DNA of 64,000 bases from Aurantimonas coralicida DSM 14790. GTDB lineage: Bacteria > Pseudomonadota > Alphaproteobacteria > Rhizobiales > Rhizobiaceae. A program made the translations under genes and the position numbers. The stretch lies in NCBI RefSeq assembly GCF_000421645.1, contig NZ_ATXK01000001.1, forward strand, positions 186,001-250,000, written 5' to 3'. This document shows positions 34,036-44,700 of the stretch, piece by piece (within the stretch, counting starts at the first letter, position 1; each line of letters opens with the position of its first letter). The notes under the pieces were generated by a model. That model worked only from the letters and a program-made list of their open reading frames with translations, was not told where the DNA came from and made no database searches.

Positions 34036-36333
34036 CTAGCGGGCGGCCTGCAGCGCTTCCCAGACCCGCAGCGGCGTCGCCGGCATGTCGATATGGGCCA
34101 CGCCCGCCGGCCGCAGCGCGTCGACGACGGCATTCATCACCGCCGGGGCCGCGCCGATCGTTCCCGCCTCGCCGGCGCCCTTGATGCCGAGCGCATTGGT
34201 GGTGGACGGCACGTTGCGGGTCTGGAAGTCGAAATACGGGAAGTCCCAGGCCCGCGGCATGGCGTAGTCCATGAAGCTGGCGGTCACCAGCTGGCCGGTC
34301 TCGTCATAGACGGCGTTCTCGATCAGCGCCTGACCGATGCCCTGCGCGACGCCGCCATGGATCTGGCCGGCCAGAAGGATCGGATTCACCGTCACGCCGA
34401 AATCGTCGCAGATCGTGTAGGACAGAAGCTCGGTCATGCCGGTCTCGGGGTCGATCTCGACCTCGCAGACATGGGTGCCGTTCGGATAGGTCGCCTCGTC
34501 CTGCTTGAACTCGCCGACCGCCTTGCGATCGTCGTCGGACTTGGCCGCCGCCGCCAGCGCGGCGAAATCGATGGCCCGGTCGGTGCCGACGATCCGCGCC
34601 TCGCCGCCTTCCAGCTCGATGTCCGTCGCGGCGGCTTCCAGTTCGTCGGCGGCCAGCTTCTTCAGCTTCTCGGCCAGCGACTGGCTGGCCCGGCGCACCG
34701 ACACCGCGCCCAGCGGGATGGAGCGCGAACCACCGGTGCCGCCGCCGGTCGGGGTCTCGTCCGTGTCGCCCTGGCGCACGTCGATCCGGTCGTAGTCCAG
34801 CTTCAGCGCCTCGGCGACGAACTGGGCATAGGCCGTGGCATGGCCCTGCCCGTTGGTCTGGGTGCCGATCTTCAACTCGATCCGCCCCTCATGCGTCAGT
34901 TCCACATAGGCCGGCTCGGAGCCGGGGAAGGCGCAGGCTTCCACATAGGTCGCAAAGCCGATGCCGCGCAGCTTGCCGTTCTTGCGGGCCGCTTCACGCC
35001 GGGTCTCGAAGCTGGCCCAGTTCGCCCGCCGCAGGCCGGCGTCCAGATGCCCGGCGAAATCGCCGGTGTCGTACAGGCGACCGATCGGGGTGCGGTAGGG
35101 CAGCTGGTCGGAGCGGATGAAGTTGCGCTTGCGGATCTCGTCGCGCCCGAGACCGAGCTCGATGGCGCATTCGTCCACCAGCCGCTCGATCAGATAGGCC
35201 GCCTCCGGCCGCCCGGCGCCGCGATAGGCGTCCACCGGGACCGTGTTGGAATAATAGAGGTGGCAATCCACGTCGATCGCCGGGATGTCGTAGAGGCCGG
35301 TCGCCATCGACATGCCGAACCACGGGATCATCGGCCCGAACTGCGAGGCATAGGCGCCGAGATTGGCGTGCAGATCGATCTTCAGCGCCAGGAACCGGCC
35401 GTCGGCGTCCATCGCCATCGAGCCCCTGACGATGTTGTCGCGGCCATGGGCGTCGGTGACGAAATGCTCGGTGCGGTCGGCGGTCCACTTGACCGGCTGG
35501 CCCAGCCGCTGCGCCGCGACCAGCACCAGCGCGTGCTCGCGATACAGAAACGCCTTGGTGCCGAAGCCGCCGCCGACGTCGCGGGTGACGACGCGGATCT
35601 TGTCCTTGCCGACCTTCAGGACGCGCGCCGCCAGCGTGTCGCGCATGCCGTGCACGCCCTGGCTGCCGGTGGTCAGCGTGTAGCGCTCGCTCTCGGCGTC
35701 ATATTCGCCGACCGAGGAACGGACCTCCATGTAGTTGCAGACGAGGCGGTTCTGCACGAGGTCGAGGGTGGTGACATGCGCCGCCTGCGCGAAGGCCGCC
35801 TCCGTCTTCTCCCGGTCGCCCTCATGCATGTGACCGGCGATGTTGCCGTCGCGATCGTCCCAGGCGAGGACATGGCCGGCCTTGGCCGCCGCCAGGTCAG
35901 GCACCGCGTCGAGCACGTCGTAGTCGATCTCGACCAGTTCGGCCGCGTCGCGCGCCTGGATCGCCGTCTCCGCCACGACGAAGGCGACCGCGTCGCCGAC
36001 ATGGCGCACCGTGTCGCGGCACAAAACCGGCGCGTCATGGGGCTGGAACGGGTCGCCGCCCACCTGCTTGGGGCTGGCGAGACAGGGCACTTCGCCGAGT
36101 TCCGCAATGTCGGCATGGGTCAGCACCATGCGCACGCCCGGCGCGCTGCGCGCCGCTTCCAGGTCGCCGATGGTGAAGCGGGCATGGGCATGCGGCGAGC
36201 GCACCACCGCGGCGTGCAGCAGGCCCGCGCGGGTCTCGTCGTCGGTATAGTGGCCCTCGCCCCGGATGAAGGCGTCGTCTTCCTTGCGCAGCACCGACGC
36301 GCCGAGGCCAAACTTTGGGGTCATGACGTTCAT
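34036..36333 (-). CDS. Form II CoxL-like molybdenum hydroxylase large subunit (orphan)
   Basis: A 765-residue xanthine-oxidase-family catalytic subunit that binds Mo-molybdopterin cytosine dinucleotide. The N-terminal a/b hammerhead domain reads FIRGEGHYTDDETRAGLLHA. The active-site loop is VDAYRGAGRPEA (about 366-373), that is form II, not the AYxCSFR of true CO dehydrogenase. Further motifs: VGGGFGTK, QGHATAYAQ, GGTGGSRS and the catalytic Glu in GIKGAGEAGTIG. No FAD (CoxM) or 2Fe-2S (CoxS) subunit gene adjoins: upstream is pepN on the other strand, downstream a transporter. AAGGAG precedes the ATG. Substrate unknown, perhaps an aldehyde or N-heterocycle. Confidence 0.9.
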   Translation of the reverse strand: MNVMTPKFGLGASVLRKEDDAFIRGEGHYTDDETRAGLLHAAVVRSPHAHARFTIGDLEAARSAPGVRMVLTHADIAELGEVPCLASPKQVGGDPFQPHDAPVLCRDTVRHVGDAVAFVVAETAIQARDAAELVEIDYDVLDAVPDLAAAKAGHVLAWDDRDGNIAGHMHEGDREKTEAAFAQAAHVTTLDLVQNRLVCNYMEVRSSVGEYDAESERYTLTTGSQGVHGMRDTLAARVLKVGKDKIRVVTRDVGGGFGTKAFLYREHALVLVAAQRLGQPVKWTADRTEHFVTDAHGRDNIVRGSMAMDADGRFLALKIDLHANLGAYASQFGPMIPWFGMSMATGLYDIPAIDVDCHLYYSNTVPVDAYRGAGRPEAAYLIERLVDECAIELGLGRDEIRKRNFIRSDQLPYRTPIGRLYDTGDFAGHLDAGLRRANWASFETRREAARKNGKLRGIGFATYVEACAFPGSEPAYVELTHEGRIELKIGTQTNGQGHATAYAQFVAEALKLDYDRIDVRQGDTDETPTGGGTGGSRSIPLGAVSVRRASQSLAEKLKKLAADELEAAATDIELEGGEARIVGTDRAIDFAALAAAAKSDDDRKAVGEFKQDEATYPNGTHVCEVEIDPETGMTELLSYTICDDFGVTVNPILLAGQIHGGVAQGIGQALIENAVYDETGQLVTASFMDYAMPRAWDFPYFDFQTRNVPSTTNALGIKGAGEAGTIGAAPAVMNAVVDALRPAGVAHIDMPATPLRVWEALQAAR

Positions 36334-36547
36334 GGGAAAGCTCCTTCGACGCGAACCGATCGCCGTGGACAGGACCCGTTCGCAACGGGAGGGTCGGCCA
36401 CAATGGTCTTAAACACCACTTATTGCTTCCGGCGCAGCCCGTCGAGGGTGGAGGTTGCCGGCCCGCCGCATGTGCCCCTCCGCCGCACGCGATTGGCAAT
36501 CTGCGGTTTCCGGTCTAACTGCCGGGAAAATCAGGAAAGGGAAGCCC

Positions 36548-39196
36548 ATGCTGCGCAGTGAAGACGGCCAGACGATCCGGCTGGAAGATTATCGCCCGAC
36601 CGATTTCATCCTGCATTGCGTGGACATGACGGTCCGCCTGTTCGAAGGCCGGGCCGAGATCGACACGCGGCTGGTGCTGGAGCGCCGCGAGGGCGTGGCC
36701 GAGGATGCGCCGCTGGTGCTCGACGGCGACGAGCTGGCCCTGACCGGCCTTGCCCTCGATGGCGCCGTGCTCGAGGCCGATGCCTATACGGCGACGCCCG
36801 ACCGGCTGACGATCCGCCAGGCCCCGGCCCGCGACCGCTTCCTTCTCGACATCGCGACCCGCATCGTGCCGGAAGAGAACACCAAGCTGATGGGGCTCTA
36901 CCGCTCCAACGGCATCTGGTGCACCCAGTGCGAGGCCGAGGGCTTCCGCCGCATCACCTATTTCCTCGACCGCCCCGACGTGCTGGCGCCCTACCGGGTC
37001 CGCATCGAGGCCGACCGTACCGCCGCCCCGGTCCTCCTGTCGAACGGCAACCCGACCGAGAGCGGTGATCTCGGCGACGGCCGCCATTACGCCGTCTGGG
37101 ACGACCCGTTCAACAAGCCGGCCTATCTCTTCGCGCTCGTCGCCGGCGATCTCGATTCCATCCGCGAACCCTTCACCACCGCCAGCGGCAAGCCGGTCGA
37201 ACTCGCCGTCTACACCGAGAAGGGCCGCGCCGGGCAGGCCGGCTACGCCATGGACGCGCTGAAGCGCTCGATGGTCTGGGACGAGCGCCGCTTCGGCCGC
37301 GAATACGACCTCGACGTGTTCAACATCGTCGCCATCGCCGACTTCAACATGGGCGCGATGGAGAACAAGGGCCTCAACGTCTTCAACCACAAATACGTGC
37401 TGCTCGATCCGCAGACGGCGACCGACACCGACTATGCCGGCGTCGAGACGGTGATCGCCCACGAATATTTCCACAACTGGACCGGCAACCGCATCACCTG
37501 CCGCGACTGGTTCCAGCTCTGCCTGAAGGAAGGCCTGACGGTCTATCGCGACCAGGAATTCAGCGCCGACGAGCGCTCCGCCACGGTGCAGCGCATCGGC
37601 GCGGTCCGGCGCCTGAAGGCGCACCAGTTCCCCGAGGATCAGGGCCCGCTCCAGCATCCCGTCCGGCCGACGGAATACAAGGAGATCAACAACTTCTACA
37701 CGGCCACCGTCTACGACAAGGGCGCCGAGATCGTCCGGATGCTCGCCACCATCCTCGGCGAGGATGGCTTCCGGAAGGGGATGGACCTCTATTTCGAGCG
37801 CCATGACGGCGACGCCGCGACGATCGAGGACTATCTCGCCTGCTTCGAGGCGGCCACGGGCGTTGACCTCTCGCATCTGGCCGTCTGGTACAACCAGGCC
37901 GGCACCCCGACCCTGTCGGTGCGCGAGGACTACGACGCCGGCGCCGACCGGCTGACCCTCACCCTGCGCCAGTCGCTCGACGAGGGCGCCGCCGGCACGA
38001 GGACCGATCCGGTCCATATCCCGGTCCGCTTCGGCCTCGTCGGCTCCAACGGCCAGGACAAGGACGCCGTGCCGACCCATGGCCCGGACGTCGAGGGCGA
38101 CGTCATTCACCTGACCGAGGCCGCGACGACGCTGGTCTTCGAGAATCTCGGCGAGCGCCCCTACCTCTCGATCCTGCGCGACTTCTCAGCCCCGGTGAAT
38201 CTCGACTTCGCCCAGAGCGAAGCCGACCGGCTGGCACTGGCACGGCTCGATCCCAATCTCTTCAACCGCTGGAGCGTCCTCAACGATCTCCTCGGCGAGG
38301 CGATGGTGCGTGCCTGCCGCGCGGGCGGGGCGGCAACCGCCTCGCCGCTGCCGGCGGAGATCGTCGACGCGGTGCTGGCCACCGCCACCGATCCCGCGCT
38401 GGAGCCCGCTTTCCGGGCCCAGGCCCTGGCCCTGCCGGCCGAACCGGACGTGGCGCGCATGCTCGGCCGCGACGTCGACCCGCAGATCGTCCACGACGTG
38501 GTAGACGCCGCCCGCCGGGCGATCGGCACCGCCGGCGTCCAGGTCTTCGAGCGGCTGGCCGCCGAGATGGCGACGGTCCAGGCCTTCTCCCCCGACGCCG
38601 AAAGCGCCGGCCGGCGCTCGCTCGCCAATGCGGCGCTCGCCTATCTGACCGCCGCCACGAACGACCCGGCGGCGGCCGAGGCGCAATATGCCAGCGCCTC
38701 CAACATGACCGACCGCCTCGCAGCGCTCGGCATCCTCGTCCATCGCTTCCCGGATGCCGCGGCGTCGCAGGCCGCGCTCGACGATTTCTACCGGCGCTTC
38801 GAGACCGACGAGCTGGTGCTCGACAAATGGTTCGCCCTGCAGGCGACCGTGCCCCGGCCCGAGACGCTGGAGACGGTGATCGCCCTCACCGGCCACGCAA
38901 AGTTCTCCATGCGCAACCCGAACCGCGTGCGCGCCGTCATCGGCACCTTCGCGGCCGGCAACCAGCTTGCCTTCCACCGCCCCGACGGCGCCGGCTATCG
39001 CTGGGTGGCGGAGCGGCTGGTCGAGCTGGACCGCCTCAATCCGCAGATCGCCGCGCGCATCGCGACCACCTTCCGCTCGTGGCGCAGCTTCGAGCCGACC
39101 CGCCGCGAGCAGGCCGAAACGACTCTGCGGCAACTGCTTGAGACTGAACATCTTTCGACGGATCTTGGAGATATCTTGGGAAGGTCTTTGAAATGA
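36548..39196 (+). CDS. pepN: Aminopeptidase N (M1 family)
   Basis: An 882-residue zinc aminopeptidase for general peptide turnover. The bacterial PepN layout is intact: substrate motif GAMEN (about 268-272), zinc site HEYFHNW (His305, Glu306, His309) with the distal Glu in LKEGLTVYRDQEF, and the NNFYTATVYDKGAEIVRM block. The long helical C-terminal domain (about 540-882) ends WRSFEPTRREQAETTLRQLL. The frame is open upstream, but similarity begins at the ATG at 36548 and AAGGGAAG precedes it. Divergent from the molybdenum hydroxylase gene. Confidence 0.96.
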   Translation: MLRSEDGQTIRLEDYRPTDFILHCVDMTVRLFEGRAEIDTRLVLERREGVAEDAPLVLDGDELALTGLALDGAVLEADAYTATPDRLTIRQAPARDRFLLDIATRIVPEENTKLMGLYRSNGIWCTQCEAEGFRRITYFLDRPDVLAPYRVRIEADRTAAPVLLSNGNPTESGDLGDGRHYAVWDDPFNKPAYLFALVAGDLDSIREPFTTASGKPVELAVYTEKGRAGQAGYAMDALKRSMVWDERRFGREYDLDVFNIVAIADFNMGAMENKGLNVFNHKYVLLDPQTATDTDYAGVETVIAHEYFHNWTGNRITCRDWFQLCLKEGLTVYRDQEFSADERSATVQRIGAVRRLKAHQFPEDQGPLQHPVRPTEYKEINNFYTATVYDKGAEIVRMLATILGEDGFRKGMDLYFERHDGDAATIEDYLACFEAATGVDLSHLAVWYNQAGTPTLSVREDYDAGADRLTLTLRQSLDEGAAGTRTDPVHIPVRFGLVGSNGQDKDAVPTHGPDVEGDVIHLTEAATTLVFENLGERPYLSILRDFSAPVNLDFAQSEADRLALARLDPNLFNRWSVLNDLLGEAMVRACRAGGAATASPLPAEIVDAVLATATDPALEPAFRAQALALPAEPDVARMLGRDVDPQIVHDVVDAARRAIGTAGVQVFERLAAEMATVQAFSPDAESAGRRSLANAALAYLTAATNDPAAAEAQYASASNMTDRLAALGILVHRFPDAAASQAALDDFYRRFETDELVLDKWFALQATVPRPETLETVIALTGHAKFSMRNPNRVRAVIGTFAAGNQLAFHRPDGAGYRWVAERLVELDRLNPQIAARIATTFRSWRSFEPTRREQAETTLRQLLETEHLSTDLGDILGRSLK

Positions 39197-39301
39197 CTCG
39201 TCAATTCGTTGACTCCCAGATTCTGCCGCAATTCCACGCTGGACAAGGTGATTCGCATTTGCTCAATTGGTAATGATTCGGATCGGCGGCGTTCCTGATC
39301 G

Positions 39302-39316
39302 TTAAGATGCGGTTTA
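39302..39316 (+). promoter_or_regulatory. CtrA-like motif before the PAS histidine kinase gene
   Basis: TTAA-N7-TTTA, one base off the CtrA consensus TTAA-N7-TTAA. It lies only 13 bp before the chosen ATG, which is very close. The gene product belongs to the PleC/DivJ family that feeds the CtrA pathway, so a feedback site is conceivable. Weak by itself. Confidence 0.25.
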
Positions 39317-39328
39317 CGAGGGGTGAGC

Positions 39329-41677
39329 ATGCGAGCGGACGCGTCCAACGCGCCGGCAGGGGGACTATTGTCCCGATTCGAGGCCCTGCTGACTGCGCGA
39401 ACGGAAATCGCTGGACACGCCAAGATGTTGGCGGCCCCGGCCTACCGACAGCTTCTGCGCTCCGAGAAGGCGCTTCGCCGCTCGATCCCCATCCTCATCG
39501 TCTCCTTCCTGGCGCTCGCGGCGGTCATCCGCCTGGCGACCCTCGTCGAGGAGCGGATGGCACTGGAAGAAGGCGCCGTGCGCGACCTGACCATCGCCAC
39601 CGCGCTGATGCGCGCCGAGAGCCACGCCATCGAGGCCGATGGCGACGGTGTCGCGCTGGCGGCGGATCTGCTGGCCAGCGCCCTGCCCGCCGAACTCCTG
39701 CGCCACGGCCGCTTCGCCGTGGTCAGCGACAGTGACGGCATGATCGTCGCGGCCATGCCCGGCTTCGAGAACCTCGTCGGCGGCGACCTCAAGCGCCTGA
39801 TCGGCGAGCATCAGGAACTTTTGATGTTCGGCGAGCGCGCCGGCGTGCAGGACACCCGCTTCGGCAGCGAACCGGCCCTCGTCGCCAGCGCCCGCCTTGC
39901 CGACAATCAGGGCATCCTCACCTTCGTCCAGCGCGAGACCGACCTTCTGTCCGAATGGCGCCATTCGGTCTCGGTCAACGTCACGCTCTTCGCGCTGACC
40001 TCCACGATCATGCTGGTCGTGCTCTACGCCTATTTCCGCCAGGCGACGCGGGCCCAGGACGCCGACGCGCTGTATCTGGAAACCCATCAGCGGGTCGATA
40101 CCGCCCTGTCGCGCGGTCATTGCGGGCTCTGGGACTGGGACATCGCGCGCGGCCGCATGTACTGGTCGCGCTCCATGTACGAAATTCTTGACCTCTGCCC
40201 CAGGGACAGCGTCCTGGCCTTCGGCGACATCGCGCCGCTGATGCATCCCGACGACGGCAGCCTGTTCGAGGTCGCCCGGCAGGTCGCCGCCGGCAAGATC
40301 ACCAGCCTCGACCGCGTCTTCCGCATGCGCCACCGCAACGGCAGCTATGTCTGGCTGCGGGCCCGCGCCGAGGTGTCGCGCACCGCCGAGAACGAGGTCC
40401 ACCTGATCGGCGTGGCCGTCGACGTGTCCGAGCAGCAGGAACTGGCGCGTCGCACCGACGAGGCCAACACCCAGCTGAACAACGCCATCGAGAACATCTC
40501 CGAGACCTTCGTCCTGTGCGACAGCCAGGATCGCCTGGTCCTGTGCAATTCCAAATATCGCGAGACCTTCGGCCTGACCGAGGCGGACGTCGCCCGCGGC
40601 ACGCCGCTGGCCACCGTCATGGCCAAGGCCCGCAAGCCGATCGACAGCCATGCCGTCACCAGCCCGACTTTCGCCAGCGGCGAGCGCGCCTCCGAGGCGC
40701 TGCTGCCCGACGGCCGCTGGCTGCTCCTGTCGGAGCGCCGCACCGCCGACGACGGCTTCGTCTCCATCGGCACCGACGTCACCCAGCTCAAGCTGCATCA
40801 GGCCCGCCTGTCGGATTCCGAGCGCCGGCTGATGGCCGTCATCGACGATCTGTCGATCGCCCGGCGCGACGCCGAGCGCAAGGCGGTCCAGCTCACCGAG
40901 ATGAACCAGAACTACGCCGCCGAGAAGGAGCGCGCCGAGACGGCCTCCAGCGCCAAGACCACCTTCCTGGCCAACATGTCCCACGAGCTGCGCACGCCCC
41001 TCAACGCCATCCTCGGCTTCTCCGAGATCATGCGCCAGGGCACCTTCGGCCCGATCGGCTGCCCGAAATACGGCGAGTACGCCGAGGACATCCACCAGAG
41101 CGGCCACTACCTGCTGAAGCTGATCAACGACATTCTCGACATGGCCAAGATCGAGGCCGGTCGCCTGGTCCTGAACCACGAAACCGTCGACCTCAGCGAG
41201 ATCGCCACCGAGACCGGCAAGATCATCGAGGTCCAGGCCGACCAGAAGGCCATCCGCCTCAATGCCGACGTGCCGGAGCGCATGGAGCTGACGGTGGACC
41301 GCCGCGCGACCAAGCAGATCGTGCTGAACCTCCTGTCCAATGCCGTGAAGTTCACCGACAATGGCGGCACAGTGAAGATGAAGCTGCGCACGGTCGGCGA
41401 CGCGGCGCTGATCACCATCGCCGACAACGGCATGGGCATTCCCCGCGCCGCGCTGAAGAGCCTCGGCAAGCCCTTCGAGCAGATCGAGAACGAGCTGACC
41501 CGCACCAACAAGGGCACCGGTCTCGGCCTCGCCATCGCCCGCTCGCTGGTGGCGCTGCAGGGCGGCCGCATGCGGATCAGCTCGCAGGTCGGCGAAGGCA
41601 CGATCGTCGCCATCCGCCTGCCGCTCACCCCTGCCCCGGCACAGACCGAAGCCCTCGACCAGACCGCCGTCGCCTGA
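39329..41677 (+). CDS. PleC/DivJ/PdhS-family PAS sensor histidine kinase
   Basis: A 782-residue inner-membrane kinase. Two membrane helices (RRSIPILIVSFLALAAVIRL, about 50-72; VTLFALTSTIMLVVLYAYF, about 215-235) enclose a periplasmic domain of about 140 residues. A PAS_3 domain (GLWDWDIARGRMYWSRSMYE) and a second PAS (IENISETFVLCDSQDRLVL) follow. Then a coiled linker, the H-box FLANMSHELRTPLNAILGF and an ATPase with NLLSNAVKF and TGLGLAIARSLV. The H-box and the following FGPIG...KYGEYAEDI are typical of the PleC/DivJ/PdhS group that controls DivK and the cell cycle. Its place near glnE fits pleC of Rhizobiales. AGGGG precedes the ATG. Confidence 0.88.
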   Translation: MRADASNAPAGGLLSRFEALLTARTEIAGHAKMLAAPAYRQLLRSEKALRRSIPILIVSFLALAAVIRLATLVEERMALEEGAVRDLTIATALMRAESHAIEADGDGVALAADLLASALPAELLRHGRFAVVSDSDGMIVAAMPGFENLVGGDLKRLIGEHQELLMFGERAGVQDTRFGSEPALVASARLADNQGILTFVQRETDLLSEWRHSVSVNVTLFALTSTIMLVVLYAYFRQATRAQDADALYLETHQRVDTALSRGHCGLWDWDIARGRMYWSRSMYEILDLCPRDSVLAFGDIAPLMHPDDGSLFEVARQVAAGKITSLDRVFRMRHRNGSYVWLRARAEVSRTAENEVHLIGVAVDVSEQQELARRTDEANTQLNNAIENISETFVLCDSQDRLVLCNSKYRETFGLTEADVARGTPLATVMAKARKPIDSHAVTSPTFASGERASEALLPDGRWLLLSERRTADDGFVSIGTDVTQLKLHQARLSDSERRLMAVIDDLSIARRDAERKAVQLTEMNQNYAAEKERAETASSAKTTFLANMSHELRTPLNAILGFSEIMRQGTFGPIGCPKYGEYAEDIHQSGHYLLKLINDILDMAKIEAGRLVLNHETVDLSEIATETGKIIEVQADQKAIRLNADVPERMELTVDRRATKQIVLNLLSNAVKFTDNGGTVKMKLRTVGDAALITIADNGMGIPRAALKSLGKPFEQIENELTRTNKGTGLGLAIARSLVALQGGRMRISSQVGEGTIVAIRLPLTPAPAQTEALDQTAVA

Positions 41678-41794
41678 CGCCTCGCGCGGCGACGCCGCGA
41701 CGGCACGACCGCGCCCACAGCCCTGCGAAGATCAGTCCACGCTAGGGAGCCAGGCGGTCACGCATCCGCGCGGCTGACAGGACGAAGGACGTCG

Positions 41795-44700
41795 TCAGCC
41801 CCCTTGCGCCGCCGTCGCGGCATCGGCCGGCACCGTCTCGTCCTCGCCGGAGACCGGCAGCAGCGTGTTGAAGGCGTGCCGCACCCGTGCCGCCGTCCTG
41901 GCGAGCAGCGGCGCCACTTCCCCCGGCTCCTCCAGCCCCAGTGCCCGCGTCAGCCGGTCGGCCAGCCCGGGCGGCAGATCCTCGATCCGCTCGACCCCGG
42001 TCGGGCCGAGCCGCAGGATCTGGATGACCGACGTATAGGTCCGCATCGCGCCCGGCAGGTCCACCGGCGCTCCGTCGGCATCAACGGCGGCGAGATCGGC
42101 GGCGGAAAGGACAGACACGGTCGGGCTGCCGACGAGATCGGAATCGGCCCGCCCGGTCAGCAAGGCCCATTGCGCCAGAAACTCCAGGTCGATCAGGCCG
42201 CCCGGGATCAGCTTCAGATCGAGCGGGCCCTTGGGCGGCTTGTCGCGGTCGAGCCGCGCCCGCATGTCGGCCACGTCGCGGCTGGTCATGGCCTCGTCGC
42301 GGGCCTCGCCGAGAATGTCGCAGATGGTGTGGCCGACCTCGTCGCGGAACTCCGGATCGCCGGCGATCGGCCGCGACCGGGTCAGCGCCATGCGCTCCCA
42401 GGTCCAGGCGTCGGTCGCCTGGTAGCGGCGGAAGGAATCGATGCGCGTCGCCAGCGGCCCCATGTTGCCCGACGGACGCAGGCGGAAATCGACCTCGTAC
42501 AGGATGCCCTCGCGCATCTGCACGGTCAGCGCCGCGATCAGGCGCTGGGTCAGCCGGGCGAAATACAGCCCCGTGGCGAGCGGCTTGTCGCCGTCCGATT
42601 CCTCGACATCCGGGTCGTGGTCGTAGAGCAGGATCAGGTCGACATCGGAGCCGGCGGTCAGCTCGCAATTGCCCAGCCGCCCCATGCCGAGCAGCGCCAG
42701 CCGTGCGCCGGGCACCCGGCCATGCTTCTCGGCGAAGGCGTCGCCGACCGCCTTGAGCGTGGCGTCCAGCACCACATTGGCGATGTTGGAGAAGGCCGGC
42801 CCCGCCTCCCCCACATCGACGACGCCGCTGAGGAGGCGCGCACCGACCAGGAAACGCTGTTCGGAGGCGAAGATCCGCAGCCGTGCCAGAATGTCTTCAT
42901 AGCCGTTCGCCTCCGACAGAAAACTCGCCAGCCGCTTCTCCATCATCGCGCTCTCGGGCACCTCGTCGAAGAAGGCCGGGTCGAGCAACGCGTCGAAGAC
43001 ATGCGGGCGCGCCGCGATGGTCTCGCGCAGCGCCGGAGCCGATGTGATGATCAGCGCCAGAAGATCGAGGATGCGGGGGTTGGAGGCGATCAGCGAGAAG
43101 AACTGGATGCCCGCCGGCAATCCCGCCAGAAACGTGTCGAAGGCGGCGATCGCCCCGTCCGGGTCCTTGGCGTTGGAAAAGGCTGCCAGCAGCATCGGCA
43201 GGCCCGAGGCCAGGCGCTCGCGCGCCGTCTCCGACCGCGTCGAGCGGTAGCGGCCGAACCCCCAGCCGCGCACGATCCGCGCGACGTCCTCCGGCCGGGC
43301 GAAGCCCAGCTCCTTCAGCCGTGCCAGCGCGTCGGGATCGTCCTCGCTGGACAGGAGCCGCTTGGAGACCGCCTCCTCGCCCTCTCCCGCATCGCGCTCG
43401 CGGCCGTCGTTGAACAGGCTCGTATAATGCCGGTCCACGCGGCGCAGATGCGACAGCAGCGCCTCGGCGAAGGCCTCGCGACCGTCGAACCCCGCCAGCC
43501 GCGCAATGCGCTCCAGCCCTTCCTCGTCCTCCGGCAGCGTGTGGCTCTGCTCGTCGGCGACCATCTGGATGCAGTGCTCGATTCGCCGCAGGAACCAGTA
43601 ATCCTCGAGGAGGTCGCGGGCCGTATCGGCGGTGATCCAGCTCCCCTCGGCCAGCTCGTGCAGCGCCTCGTCGGTGCGCCGGCTGCGCAATTGCGGCGCC
43701 CGTCCGCCGGCGATGAGCTGCTGGGCCTGGACGAAGAACTCGACCTCGCGAATGCCGCCCCGCCCGAGCTTCACATTGTGGCCACCCACGGCGATGTCGT
43801 CGAAGCCGCGATGGCGATCGATGCGGGTCTTCATCGCCTGAATGTCGGCGATCGCCGCGAAGTCGAGATATTTGCGCCAGACGAAGGGCGTCAGCTCCTG
43901 GAGGAACGCCTCGCCCGCCGTCCGGTCGCCGGCGATGGTGCAGGCCTTGATCATCGCGGCGCGCTCCCAGTTGCGCCCGGAGCCCTCGTAATAGCTCATC
44001 GCCGCATCGGTGGAGATCGCCAGCGGCATCGCGCCCGGGTCGGGCCGCAGCCGTAGATCGGTGCGGAAGACATAGCCGTCCGCGGTCCGCTCGCCGACGA
44101 TCCGCACCAGCCGCCGCACGATGCGCGAGAAGGTGTCGACCGATTCGGTCGGATCGGCGGCGACCGACTGCTCGGGATCGAAGAACACGATCAGGTCGAC
44201 ATCGCTGGAATAGTTCAGTTCGCGCGCGCCCAGCTTGCCCATGCCGAGGACGAACAACCCGCATCCGGCCTCCGGGTCGGCCGGGTCGGGCAGCGCGATC
44301 TTGCCGCTCTTGTGGGCCGCGATCAGGCAGAAGCGCAGCGCCGTCGCGACCGCCGCTTCGGCCAGTTGCGACAGATCCTCGGTGGTCTCCTTCACGCTCG
44401 CCGCGCCGAACAGGTCGCGCAGCGCGATCAGCAGCGAGACCTCGCGCTTGATCAGGCGGATCGTCGCCATCAGCGCCGTCTCGCCCTGCTCCGCCACCTC
44501 CATGTCGCGCAGTTCGCCGATCCGCTGCGCAATTCTTTCACGCGCCGGCGCGTCGAACAGCGCGTCCAGCCATTCGGGGTGCTGGAGCATCTGGGTGTTG
44601 AGATAGGTCGAGAGGTCGAGCACCGCGCCGAGCCGCGCCACGTCCGGGCCGCCCCGCGCGAGAAATTCGCCGAGCCGCGTCAGATCCTGCGCCGCCGCCG

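Noticed and set aside
32815-36561. A 1248-codon open frame on the plus strand
   Set aside because: It runs antisense to the DMT transporter and the molybdenum hydroxylase, both well supported, and shows no domain of its own.
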